From: Blastobasis lacticolella | Lineage: Eukaryota > Arthropoda > Insecta > Lepidoptera > Blastobasidae | NCBI GenBank assembly: GCA_905147135.1 | Contig: LR990044.1 | Location: forward strand, 18,173,622-18,237,621 | Direction: 5' to 3' | DNA length: 64,000 nt | In this document: positions 11,758 to 22,762 of the stretch, piece by piece | Position numbering within the stretch: the first letter of the stretch is position 1 | How the letters are laid out: each line of letters opens with the position of its first letter | Made by a program: the position numbers and the translations under genes | The notes under the pieces: generated by a model | Database searches by the model: none | What the model was told of the DNA's origin: nothing | What the model saw: the letters and a program-made list of their open reading frames with translations, nothing else

Positions 11758-13650
11758 ACAAGACAGCTAGTAGTAGCGGGTGTTTTACAACCATAGGGTC
11801 AGGAATGATCGAGCGAACATGGTACTGTGCTGTTTCCATTTTTCAGATAACACACGAGGCCCTTCTACATGTAAATGGGCATCGTCACTACAATCTACGA
11901 TGTCTTGCACGACTTACGGACTTCCCCTCTGAAGAACGGAACGAGACCTAAACCTGGACTTGCGCCGTGCTGTTTTCATCACGTTGCGAGACTGGAACAC
12001 CTTGTTTAAATCGACGATGGGAGCGACATCGCTAAAACGGTAGCAGGTAACACCCTGAAGGGTTCTGCATTAATACTGCATAAGACGCGGACGACTTAAT
12101 CCCTGAAACTCGTGCTTCAAACTATACTGACTAGTTTGAAGTTTAAGTTTAAATTTATTTTATTTTAATTTATTTTCTATATAGACGCTATATTTTCCCC
12201 ATATTAAAGTTACATTTTAAATACAAAAGTATGTGAATGCCAACTGAAACCGTTAAAAACGGTAATCGCATAATTTCTTTTTCAATAACAATACTTTTGT
12301 TGTATTTTCAAAATGGATTTCTAGTTATTCATTGCATAAAATGATTTAACGCCAATAATAATATGATGTGAGAATGGCCACTTTTATGAACTGCATATGT
12401 GATTTATTTGTGCGAACATTATACACACTTTATTATACAACTTCACAGCAGTGTTACACTACACTTCATTAAGTTATATGTTCATACTACGCGAAACCGA
12501 CAGTAACTACCTATCTCGATCTTAAAAAGTTTTTTTTTCCATACAAATTTCGTAGTACGTTTTTACCCCCTTTCATTAGGGGTTAAAGTTAACCCAAGTC
12601 AAGTTCTCTATAAATTCTATTAATTCCGTAAGAAATGATTTTAGACGAATATTGAGAAATCCTTTCATAGAAGCCATCAGTACAAAATTATATATATGCT
12701 TTTCAACAATTCTTGTTGGTGGTTTAAAAAGAAAAAAACTATTTTGTGCGGTTGACCGACAAATACTTACTAAGTTTTCTAAATAATAAGTTAACGATAA
12801 TCGTAACCTTTATATTCTCGTCAATTTGATAGGTAACTTTAATAAGTTAGTACCTACTTGTAATAGTCTGACATAGATTATCGAAAACGAAAAACACACA
12901 TCTAATTTGCCTCGTATAAAAGAAATAACCGATATCAACCGCCTTTAACAAAGAAATAACATGTAAACAAAACCCTACCAGTTACCCACATTGGAAAATA
13001 TTAAAATCATTGACCAAATGGAAATGCTGTAGATACGTCTTTCCAACATTTTACTATGTTTGCGTTGATATTGGAGACAATTTTTTGAATCTCCTGCCCC
13101 ACACTTCCCACTGAAAGTATTGTTTTAACAATTGTCCTTAATTTACAAGAAAAATTGTTTTCCCTCTCAAGAATACTATCATACGTATTTTTGTTGCACA
13201 ATGTTTCCATCATGTTGACAACACAACATTTTGTTCGGTGGGTTCCCGGCTTAACTCAAAATATTAATTTGTTTACTTCATTTTCATTTCCACAAACTGT
13301 CACCATACAATAAATATTCAATTCAAGCTATTTATTAAAGTACCTACATCGACAAGATACTTTTAAAAATGGGTACCTTTATTTATTGTATTTATTCATA
13401 CATTGAAATATTACATGAAAGATTTTTAACTCTTAAATGTACATCCAATAACAAGCAAACTTACGTTCACAATAGAATCGATCGCGCTTAATTAAAAAAT
13501 AAATCTACCACCGACATTCGTCTGATATTTTTAAGTGCGAAAGGTCTTTGCACTGCGTCTTGGGACCGAGAAAGACACCATGTTTAACAAGTATGAACAG
13601 TCGATTAACCCCCTTACAATTTTAAAAAGAACTAGCTTTGTTATCATAAA

Positions 13651-13826
13651 TTATATTTCGTCGCTTCATTCTTCAGATATAAGATAATTCACAACGTAGT
13701 CCCTTTAGCCTACAAGGTAGCTTCGCACGTTTATTTAAAGTAAAATCGATTTGTTTTCAATCGATCATTTTTTTTCGATCCTACGTATCGATACAGCCAG
13801 CCGCCATTTTTACGTCATTCCTTTTT
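13651..13826 (+). repeat. Left inverted terminal repeat of the DIRS element
   Basis: Bases 13680-13826 are the reverse complement of about 18536-18716, with the shared core 'gcctacaaggtagcttcgca' and 'gccgccatttttacgtcatt'. The outermost 29 bases differ from the right end, as is usual in DIRS elements. Confidence 0.85.
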
Positions 13827-14079
13827 CGTGCGAGGTAGCGAGCACATCGTGCACACGTGGTGCACAACAAATTGTTAAAATTTTATTTCAAAAGTAGAAA
13901 CGCAGCGCCGAAAACAAGATTCGGTATTTTAAAAGAAAAAGCAAAAACCCTACGATGTCACAAAGTGGCGATATTCTCGGATTCCACTTCAGATTCCGAT
14001 AAAAATTCATGTAAGTAACCTACAATATTTTCGCCGAATGTAGTTACTTTTATAATTTATGCATTGAGTGTATTAATAC

Positions 14080-14760
14080 AAAACCGGGGGGTTGGCCGTG
14101 AGTCAACACGACGGTGATTTAGCTTTAATGTATATACAATAAAAAATGAAGAATATAATTAAAATTTCATCTGGAGGTTGGTCGAGAATCAACACGACGA
14201 TATCAAATAACTACGCATACACCGCCTCGGGGTTGGTCGTGAATCATCACAAAGGCAATATGCAATAATCTAGTTTCTCAACCTGGTGATGATCGAGGTT
14301 TTTAGATACTTTAGATTCCGATTAAAACTAAGTAAGTTTCTATTTTACGCGATTTTCGCTTAATGTGATACGTGTAATTTATGCATCGAGTGTTTCAATG
14401 TAAAACCTGGGGGTTGGCCGTGAGTCAACACGATGGTAAAAACCTGGACGTTGGTCGAGAATCAACGCGACGGTAAAATTATACACCTGGATGTTGGTCG
14501 AGAACCAACACGACGGTATCGACACAAAGCCCGGAGGTTGGTCGTGAACCATCACGAAGGCAATGTGCATATTCACCTGGATGTTGGTCGAGAACCAACA
14601 CGACGGTATCGACACAGAGCCTGGAGGTTGGTCGTGAACCATCACGAAGGCAATGTGCATATTCACCTGGATGTTGGTCGAGAACCAACACGACGGTATC
14701 GACACAGAGCCTGGAGGTTGGTCGTGAACCATCACGAAGGCAATGTGCAATAATCCCAAG
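14080..14760. repeat. Hairpin-forming minisatellite in the DIRS element
   Basis: Three 92-bp units (14481-14572, 14573-14664, 14665-14756) are preceded by more diverged ones from about 14080. Each unit holds two short inverted motifs, such as GTTGGTCGAGAACCAAC and GGTTGGTCGTGAACCATC, with 4-base loops. Long open frames on both strands here are a side effect of the repeat, not genes. Confidence 0.85.
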
Positions 14761-14999
14761 TGTCTCATCTCTCAATCATTTAGAGGTCTATGACATCTAC
14801 CTACCCGCCACCGTCGATCGAGAATCGGCAGTGCGGATTTATTTTGTGGATATACCCACATTCTTCACATATCCGTGGTTTTATCTTCGGAATGGTTTTT
14901 AGTTGATCGGGGATCAATACAAACACCTTAATATATTATGAACACTCGATGAACGATGAGAATAATACTTTAAGCAGTGGGGCATTAAGTACCTACTTC

Positions 15000-16060
15000 G
15001 TAAACTCGTTGGTTCTAAAACGGACATAATATGAATTTGTCTGCGGTTTTAGACATCGACACACCTCCGAATGCAATTACTGAGAGGTATTACTGGCTAC
15101 TGAGGCGTCAACAGACCTGCCCCAGGTCGCCGTCGCCGCTAGAGTAGCGAAAGAGCCTTCGTCGGTGCCGTTCGATGCGCCCGCGCACAGTTAGACCCAC
15201 AGCTGGTGCGGGTCCTCGAAGCCAATATCCACAACGAACCCGAGCACGGCAACAAAATACATAACAATATGAGTCTATTGTGACTCCCTTACGAGGAAAA
15301 GATCCTTAAGAGTTATTTAGTGCCGGAAAACATAAAGTTACCCCAGGCTCCAAAATAAAATTTCGTAATAATAAAGTTTAGGCTCGATAACCGAGAGCGC
15401 CCGCGGCCGCGACACGAAAGCGGCGACGGCGCGGCAGCAATTCAGCGCCTTCGTTGCGGTCATCTGCTCCGCAACACGTACTCCAACGAGGAGAATACCA
15501 TATTCATCGCCGTCAAATATCTGAGTGACGCCTGCCGCATACTCTTGCGATCTTTATTTTATGGACTCGAAATCGAGAATAAAACTGATAATAATAACGC
15601 CTAACGATAAGGCGTCCTTGAATGTCGTCCGGAACACTCACCGAAACGAAACGCTATTCGGAAGTACTGTGTGCGAATTGGCTCCATCGACATACCCCTT
15701 CCTCGGCCACGCGAGCCCGGGGAAATGGCCGGCGCGCGGGCATCCGCAGCGAGCGTCGGCCAAGCAGCCCCCGCGCCGCGGAAGCCGCCGGCCGCCGCAG
15801 CCGCGCCTACATAGTCACCTAAGTGACTCAGGTGCGCCACGTTGGTCGCGGACAATTATTTTATAATTAATTGTTAGCATTGATTCGGGACGGTTTAGAA
15901 GTCCCATTCTATAAGTCCGTGGCACAATATCTATGTTGCCCCTGGTATAGACAAGTATTCTGTCTCCTGACCAATACCAAACTTTTTGCTCCTGACAAAA
16001 AGAAGGAGTCCCCTAGTCCATTAAAATGTTAGTAGATTTGGGTGCGATTTTAGAGTGTTC
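15000..16060 (+). other. GC-rich segment in the DIRS element, possible decayed gag
   Basis: Base composition rises sharply at 15110-15250 and 15390-15850. Open stretches exist in several frames but none is recognisable. Its position between the left repeat and the RT is where DIRS elements carry their gag-like frame, so a decayed gag is possible but unproven. Confidence 0.35.
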
Positions 16061-16065
16061 AGCCG

Positions 16066-17430
16066 AACACCTTGCATTGGGCAGGCGGCAGCCCCACATA
16101 CATAATCAATTTTTATCTAAAATATTCCCGGCACCTAAACCGAATGGGAAAAAAGATTCACCATAAATCTAAAATCACAAATAAATTTATACCGACCACG
16201 TATATCGGACCACAGAACCATTTCAAAATAAATTCCAAGAAACACATTTTTAAATATTATAAATTTAAAATTGTGAACCATAAAAGCTTTAATTCGATGG
16301 CAGAATTTACAAATTTTCAGGCTTACTGTATTAGTACCTCGGTTGCCCCGCGAGGGTTTACTAAAGTGACGACTAAGGTCTTCACCTTCTTAAGGTCTCA
16401 AGGCTCAAAATCCGTGCTATACTTAGACGATATCATTTGCATTGGCAATGACTTCGAGAAATGTCTAAGCAATGTTAACGAGGCCCAGATTACTTCAATG
16501 TCTGGGATTCATAGTCAACGTTAACAAAAGCAACTTGCAACCTAAAAATATGTGTAAAATTCTAGTGTTTATATGTTTAATTTTGAGAATTTCACTTAAT
16601 TTTTTTTTTAACTGGAGAAACGCGACGTTATAGCACAATCAGTGTATATATTTTCGTCTCTTCCCCGTTGCACAATATAAGTTCGCTCAACTTATTGCGC
16701 TGTCAGTAGCAGCTTGTCCAGCGCTACAATACAGCTGATTGCACACAAAAACTTTGGAGACCCATTTTTATCTATTGTTAAAATGTATTTAAAAATATAA
16801 TAGCTACTTAAACTTTAGCATAAATATCCCCTCGTTCTACGTTCTTTGAGGATCTTCATTGATGGGCGCAAAACATTGGCCCTTTATTGTCCCTCAGGAC
16901 TTCATTATGTAAACGAGAACCTCACTTATGGCTCTCGTACTGACTGGGGAACCGTCTATGGCGACGATTGGGTCAACGGGTGTTGGAAGCAATGTGAACT
17001 CAAGTATCCCATTAACTGGATTTACTAAACCTAAAAATTTTGCATCATACGATAATAATTGTGCTATATTGGTACGAGTAGATAACACCACAGCTATCAG
17101 CTATGTAAATTGTCAAGGAAGTATTGAATACCTTCATGCAAAGAATCTAGCGCGGCATATTTCGTTATGTGATATTAAGGTTGACGAGGACTCAAGAGAG
17201 TAAAGGACATAGAGTGGAAACTCTCTGACTCGGTTTACCGATAGATAGTCCACACTGTTAGACAGACTATGATTGAGGTATCGGTAGATTACCGATTTCA
17301 TGTCTCGCGTCAATGCCGACTGTGAGCGCTATTTATCCTGCAAACGGACTCGGAGGCTATCGCAGTAGATGCGATTAATCTCATGCATTCTCACTTGCCG
17401 CACTTCTCTCGATTTGCAATTTTGATTGCA
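16066..17430 (+). pseudogene. DIRS reverse transcriptase - RNase H relic
   Basis: An open piece at 16072-16524 contains APRGFTKVTTKVFTFLRSQG followed by the catalytic SVLYLDDIICIG box of DIRS-type RT. A piece near 16675-16725 reads KFAQLIALSVAACPALQYS. RNase H follows at about 16928-17203 (AILVRVDNTTAISYVN). Near 17300-17390 is the conserved segment MSRVNADCERYLS, then DSEAIAVDAINLM after a frame change. Stops and frameshifts between the pieces rule out function. The YLDD box and the order RT-RH point to DIRS rather than to LTR elements. Confidence 0.85.
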
Positions 17431-17559
17431 GAATATTACTGATCCATATGAAGATTCTAACGAATTTGTGATAACATTTTAAGTAATTGTTTTAATACGA
17501 ATGCTTCGTATGACACTTTGAACAATCATCGTTCAGCTCCGTATCCCATTTTGGTCTCA

Positions 17560-18060
17560 GTTAGGATGTTCGAATTAAACGATCACTAAAAGGAGCTTTC
17601 AAATTCAATCCAAGCTTGCCTAGGTATACTGCCACTTGGAATCCACGAGAGTGTATTGGATAACATTTCAAATTCGGTCCCGTCCGAATAAATAAAACAT
17701 AATAAAAAGTTAACCAGAACATTAGGAATATTACTGACCCTGTGTACCGCACACACACAGGGTACAAACGCTATCACTTTTAAGGATGATAATATTAATA
17801 CCACCTCAAATAGCATTAAAATCATAATTAGTTACAAAATTAGGGTCAGGTCGCTAGTATCCAGGGCTCTTTCGTACCTAATTTACGCATAACCCCTTCC
17901 ATCACACTCGAGGAGTATCTGATTAGAATCGAGCAACTCAGTACTGGCACATACTAAGTATGTCTTTCTGTCGTGCAAACAACACCATAAACAAGTCACG
18001 GACAAACCATTAGCCAATGGATTGGCAGGGTGATGACAGATAACAGTGTGTCATGGGTAC
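17560..18060 (+). pseudogene. DIRS tyrosine recombinase relic
   Basis: Short pieces in successive frames match the order of DIRS recombinases: a stretch near 17735-17790 like the helix around the first catalytic Arg (AHTQGTNAITF), then LEEYLIRIEQLSTGTY (about 17905-17955), then YVFLSCKQHHKQVTDKPL and TISQWIGRVMTDNSV (17955-18050). At least three frame changes are needed. The terminal HSTR-type box is not seen. The assignment rests on pattern memory of the family and its position before the right repeat. Confidence 0.65.
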
Positions 18061-18368
18061 ATGTGCTGTGGCTCGGTGTGCCCGGCGTCCGGTGTCCGGC
18101 GCTGGGCCGGCGGCGTCTCCGCGGCGGGGCCCGCAATGCGGTGGCCGCAAGGACCAGCACATCGCGTTTTCGCCAGATATTATATCAGGCTGATCACTGA
18201 TGTCGGCCGATTTGTTAAACCCGTTTGCTTTCTTAATAATGAATTAACCAGTGTCCATTATGTAATATGTTTAATTTACGGTTGATACCGTATAATTAAT
18301 ACATTGTTTAAAATGTATGAATAATTAATATTTTGTTTAAAATTTGCAAAACTTCCCTCTCCAAACAT

Positions 18369-18484
18369 CTACGTTGTGAATTATCTTATATCTGAAGAAT
18401 GAAGCGACGAAATATAATATATGATCAAACGAACTTCGCGAAGTTCGATCGATATTATATGAGTCGCTTCATTCGAAGATATAA
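18369..18484 (+). repeat. Internal complementary region of the DIRS element
   Basis: Bases 18369-18417 are the exact reverse complement of the left tip (13651-13699). Bases 18418-18484 are the exact reverse complement of the right tip (18679-18745). In DIRS-1 such a region is thought to template the element ends during circle formation. It contains the palindrome GAACTTCGCGAAGTTC (18431-18446). Confidence 0.9.
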
Positions 18485-18535
18485 CACCCGCCCGCCCATA
18501 TTCCCAGGCGTGGGGAAGTTTCGCATAGTATCTCT

Positions 18536-18745
18536 AAAAAGAATGACGTAAAAATGGCGGCTGGCTGTATCGATACGTAGGATCGAAAAAAAATGATCGA
18601 TTGAAAACAAATCGATTTTACTTTAAATAAACGTGCGAAGCTACCTTGTAGGCTAAAGGGACTACGTTGTGAATTATCTTATATCTTCGAATGAAGCGAC
18701 TCATATAATATCGATCGAACTTCGCGAAGTTCGTTTGATCATATA
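18536..18745 (-). repeat. Right inverted terminal repeat of the DIRS element
   Basis: It pairs with the left repeat over about 150 bp and carries a longer outer tip (about 33 extra bases) including GAACTTCGCGAAGTTC. It ends directly at the pre-insertion flank 'ctatatacc'. Confidence 0.85.
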
Positions 18746-20604
18746 CTATATACCTTTACCTGTTTCCATAAACTATATTCGGATAATCTACCGCTATGAA
18801 AGAATTTTCAAAACTAGTACAGTGGTTACGAAGATTTTGGTTTCGAAAGATTATTTATTTCATTTCATTTATTACGTATCAGTTTTCCAACAGATTTCAC
18901 AATATTATGTAGTACTTACATGTATTTATATGGCACCCTGTTAGGGCATTGCAAATAAGTGAGAGTATCTAATAAACAGTACAATAAACAAAATATTAAA
19001 TAATTCACATATTTGTAAGATGTCATTCTGTATTAGCAATTAATTCTATCAGCAGTATTGTCATTTTACACATAAATTTCAAAACGGTGTCATAAATAAT
19101 ATAATACAATAGCTATATCCGGATTATCTCAATTAGAGGTAATTAAAAAAAATTCATCAATATTATAATAGCATTTTTGCACAAGAAAGGATTTCATTTC
19201 TTTGGTAAATGATTTCAATTTTTAATGATTTTTTATGTTGTTGGATATATGATTACTTGAACATTTTATCCATCACAGCGTGGGGACCATTTGTACATAT
19301 AGTGAATTTAGAAAAATGTTTCTGTTTATTAACATTGCGATCGTTTCGTCTAACGCAAGTTATAGGTGAATACATTTACTTGAATTTTCTTACAAATTTA
19401 TATGACTGTAGAATGTACAATGACGTCACTGTTAGTATGCCGTACTTTATAAATTTCCGTCCGAACTTATAACTTTCCCCTCTACAGATGACGAAAATTT
19501 AAATTTTTGCTAGCTACCGTTAGTAATTGGAAAGTCAAACGTCAGAATTGACCGAACGGATTATGATGGTAGATTTGGCTGATAAGTACCATTTATTATA
19601 TTGTGACAAAGTCCAGAAGAAAACAACAAACATTTATTTACATACACATAAGAAACAATACCATACGATAAGTACTGTATTCTTCCAAAAACAAAATATA
19701 TTTTATACTAAACACTAATATTTTCTATTTGCTACACATACCTATTCAATTTTATTATATAAATGTTTATATATTATGTTTGGTCGACTTTCTTGCCCGA
19801 TGTCGGTCAGCCTCACAGGCAGTGAGTGTTGGGCCTGGCATGTTAAGGCATATAGTCAACATTTATCAGGATCACCGGTATAGGTGATGCCAGTGACAAA
19901 AAATATTATCAGGATCACGGGTAAAGGTGATGCCGGTGATGGTTTACAATAATAATTATGAAATTTAAAAAAGCGTACATGCATTACTGATGATTTCATT
20001 GACTTAATAACTTAACTATTGGACTTAGTTAAAATTGTAAATAAAAAACAAGCTAAAAAATGCAATGAAAAAAAAGCGGAAATGCTAAGTACATGGTTAT
20101 TTATTTATCAATAATGGAACAAAATAAAAAGGAAAGCTGGAATGCTATAAAAAAGTGGAAATGCACAGTAAATGGTTATTTATTTTTCAAATATGGGTTT
20201 AAAAAAGTTAGTATGTGACGAATATAAAACATACATAATATTTATAATAAACTTTTGTATGTACACGTTGTACACGTGGAAATAACACAGCATAAACGAT
20301 TAAACATGCACAACTTATATTTTTAATTTTATGGTTAACCTATGTAAACTTTATGTGATAACATGTTCTACGTCAATGGAATTTACTAATTGTTTGTTTA
20401 CCTACTTGAGTAGTTTTTCGTATTGATAAAAATTATATATCAATGTTATTCTAATCTGCTTTGTAATGAAATATGATGAGATTACTATAATAATATAGTT
20501 TACGTTTTTAATTATGTTTACAATTTATTCCATAATTGTTTTAACTTGATGTACCATCACAATGTTTAAGTACTTCGAGAACGAAGCACATGTCAGTATG
20601 GCCG

Positions 20605-21419
20605 TGTTATATTATATGGTATTATAGTCTATTTTTAATTGTTATTTAAAAGTAAAACTATCGTAATTAATAATAAATAATATTGCCAAATAAAATTATA
20701 GTCGTTTCAGAACGAATGTACGAAATTCCTGAACGATGTTAAATCTTTGGGTACTAATTAACTAAAAGTTTGGTTTCTAAATATTTAACGTATCTCATAA
20801 TTATTTAAAATAGTTTTAAGAACTATTTCGATGAATTTGGTTATTATCTTTGCACAATATTTCATAGTTAATTAGAATTATTATAACGTGCTGTCATTGG
20901 TTGAAATGTAACGGCTTCTAACTTCCGTTTGAATGTTGGTTATATAAACCCAGTCGAGAGACTGGGAGGGCCTTGTTGCTCCAGACCCGGCACAGAGTTA
21001 AGTACAAACTTGCATTGTTTTATTGTTGCTTTATATTTTGTATTAGTTTTATTCATCTATATAATCGGTTATTGATTGAATCATACGTAATACTATTGTC
21101 CCATTTTTAGGGATTTTGTATTTTGCCATGTATTATTATGTTCAGAATATATTGTTATATTTCCCATGTAACTTTGTTTGCTATGATTGCCTATCCTATG
21201 ATATAATAACTTATCTAATTTGATCCAATATGTGTGTTTAAATATGCTTTTCCTGTCTGGAATAAATAGCTATTTATATTTAACTAATGTGCCCTATTTT
21301 TATTTCATTAAGCTTTCCACCCTTAGTTTTCGATAAAATACTAGACCACCATCATTAATATCTTCTAAATACTTAAATTCACACGCGAGATCTGTACACT
21401 CTATACACCCTATCTAACA
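20605..21419 (+). repeat. 3' LTR of coding-poor LTR element (unit 1)
   Basis: An 815-bp partner of 9649-10472, TG...CA bounded, followed by the CCTG target duplication (21420-21423). It lacks 9 bases near 20755 relative to the 5' LTR. Confidence 0.9.
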
Positions 21420-21997
21420 CCTGCATCCAGGTGTGTTTTCCCAGCGCTTGTTGTGCTGGTCATTAGTGTGTTTGCTCACCCACGAGCGTAGTATGTTGAA
21501 AGAAAGGGGTAGAAACGGGGCGGAACCGGCAGTTCTCATCCCTGATCCCCTCTTTGCCAGCTCATCGGCAGCATCGTTGCCCATTGAGTTACTATGACCC
21601 TTAATCCATTGTAGAGTGACCCTGTTCACCGATGAGATGTCCTCTAGTGCATGGTGACACTCCAGGATCAAGGAACTGTTAATGGTGTTGCCCATTAGAG
21701 CTTTCAGTACGGACATGCTATCTGTTAGTATTCTGACGCCTTGGTCGCGTACGCCAAGGCGCTGCACTAGCCGATCGGCCTGTGTAATCGCAACACATTC
21801 GCACTGAAAGATAGTACTATGCTCTCCTAATGTTAGTGATGATCTGAAGTTCAAATCTAGCGAGAAGATTCCCGCTCCTGTGCCTTGGTCGGTCTTTGAT
21901 CCATCCGTGTATATTAGGAATTCTCGTATCCCAGACCAGTCTGTCTCCGTCTCAGCAGTCTGGATTTGGTATCTTTTGCCAAATGTGAACTGCTTCG
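21420..21997 (-). pseudogene. LINE B, RNase H part (unit 1)
   Basis: The minus-strand frame from about 21990 to 21420 encodes an RNase H domain: FLIYTDGSKTDQGTGAGIFS (first catalytic Asp), ILTDSMSVLKAL, and WIKGHSNSMGNDAADELAKR (later catalytic residues). The open reading frame ends at the LTR insertion and resumes in frame at 9648. The element is truncated at its 5' side, so no RT is present. Catalytic positions look kept, yet the frame is broken by the LTR element. Confidence 0.85.
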
Positions 21998-22600
21998 GAG
22001 TTCTAAGTTACGGCGTTGTCGGATGGAAAGCCACTTGAGCTTAGCTCGGTAAACCGAGACATGATCATACTTGCGCAAACTTGAATGATGAATCTTATGC
22101 AGTTGTTAAGAAGACGATCCAACTTACAGAGAAGGTCTTGTTCTGCGCCAGTGTAGCCGTAATCAATAATAGGCAGAATCAAAGATTGCACAAGTAGCAA
22201 TTTGGTAGCAGGGGGAAGGAAAAATTTGAATCTATAGAGGGAACAAAGAGTTGCGGTGACCCTCCTGCTGACCTCTGTCACATGCGGTACCCAGCTAAGA
22301 GTGCTGTCAATGTAAAGCCCCAGATCCTTTACCTGGGAAGAGTACGGGATAATTGTACCATTGTAATGTAAAGGTGGTACCAGGGAGAGATCAAGACGGT
22401 TAATTGCGTACAGGCTGCCCATAATAATAGCTTGGCATTTGGATGGATTGACCTGTATACCAAATCTTGATGACTAGTCCAGGATGGTTTGGAGCTCGCA
22501 GTCAAGAGCACTAATTGCATCAGAAATGTTAGCAGCCTCAGCATTTGCATATATCTGGAGATCTTGCAGATTCTGGCAAAGTGTGTGAGTCAAAAATGTT
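21998..22600 (-). pseudogene. LINE A, RT thumb part (unit 1)
   Basis: The minus-strand frame at 22422-22003 encodes a Jockey/CR1-like segment (VKDLGLYIDSTLSWVPHV, then LPIIDYGYTG). An upstream piece (22550 onward) carries LQIYANAEA after the expected YADD position, and a stop lies between the two pieces. The start at 21998-22017 is the 20-base target duplication made by LINE B. The 5' end is lost near 22600. Confidence 0.8.
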
Positions 22601-22762
22601 AAATATAAGATCCTATTGTACACTAAATTTTAAGCAATAAAGACATTATATTCTATTCAGACTCCCACTCGCCAACTACCGAGAGGCGAGCGCGCTATGC
22701 AAGCGTTGAAGCGTTCTTAATTGTAGAGTGTTGAATAAACTTTTTACCAATTATTATTTCAG

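Larger units (their letters stand above)
13651..18745 (+). mobile_element. DIRS-like tyrosine-recombinase retrotransposon, degenerate but structurally complete
   Basis: The insertion is defined exactly by the empty site in unit 2 ('cataaa' joined to 'ctatatacc' near 33622): 5,095 bp with no target duplication, as expected for integration by a tyrosine recombinase. The order is left inverted repeat (13651-13826), hairpin minisatellite, GC-rich non-coding or decayed gag-like region, RT, RNase H, a methylase-position segment, a recombinase relic, internal complementary region (18369-18484), and right inverted repeat (about 18536-18745). All coding parts carry stops and frameshifts. This fits the DIRS-1 plan known from Dictyostelium and animals. 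It is the only large difference between units 1 and 2. Confidence 0.85.
10473..20604. mobile_element. Internal region of the coding-poor LTR element (unit 1), with DIRS insertion
   Basis: Without the nested DIRS element the internal part is about 5.0 kb. I find no gag, protease, RT or integrase frame in it. The first 300 bases hold one 77-codon open stretch of no recognised family. No clear tRNA primer site or polypurine tract is visible, so the element looks like a large non-autonomous derivative. Bases 11477-11757 are a SINE. The region 11760-12165 has mixed sequence with short minus-strand open pieces that I cannot assign. Confidence 0.7.

Noticed and set aside
14481..14756. Regular repeats resembling a CRISPR array
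   Set aside because: Units are directly adjacent with no unique spacers, and this is an animal genome with a DIRS element around it.
14379..14775. Overlapping open frames of about 100-130 codons on both strands
   Set aside because: They come from the 92-bp repeat (a multiple-unit period without stops); the products are internally repetitive and match nothing known.
15525..15866. Proline/arginine-rich open frames on both strands
   Set aside because: They lie in a GC-rich stretch with several overlapping frames, no recognised domain and no agreement on frame.
18418..18745. An independent 328-bp MITE with 67-bp inverted ends next to the DIRS element
   Set aside because: The adjoining 18369-18417 is complementary to the left tip of the large element, so the whole arrangement is better explained as the DIRS internal complementary region plus right repeat. 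No separate empty site supports a MITE.
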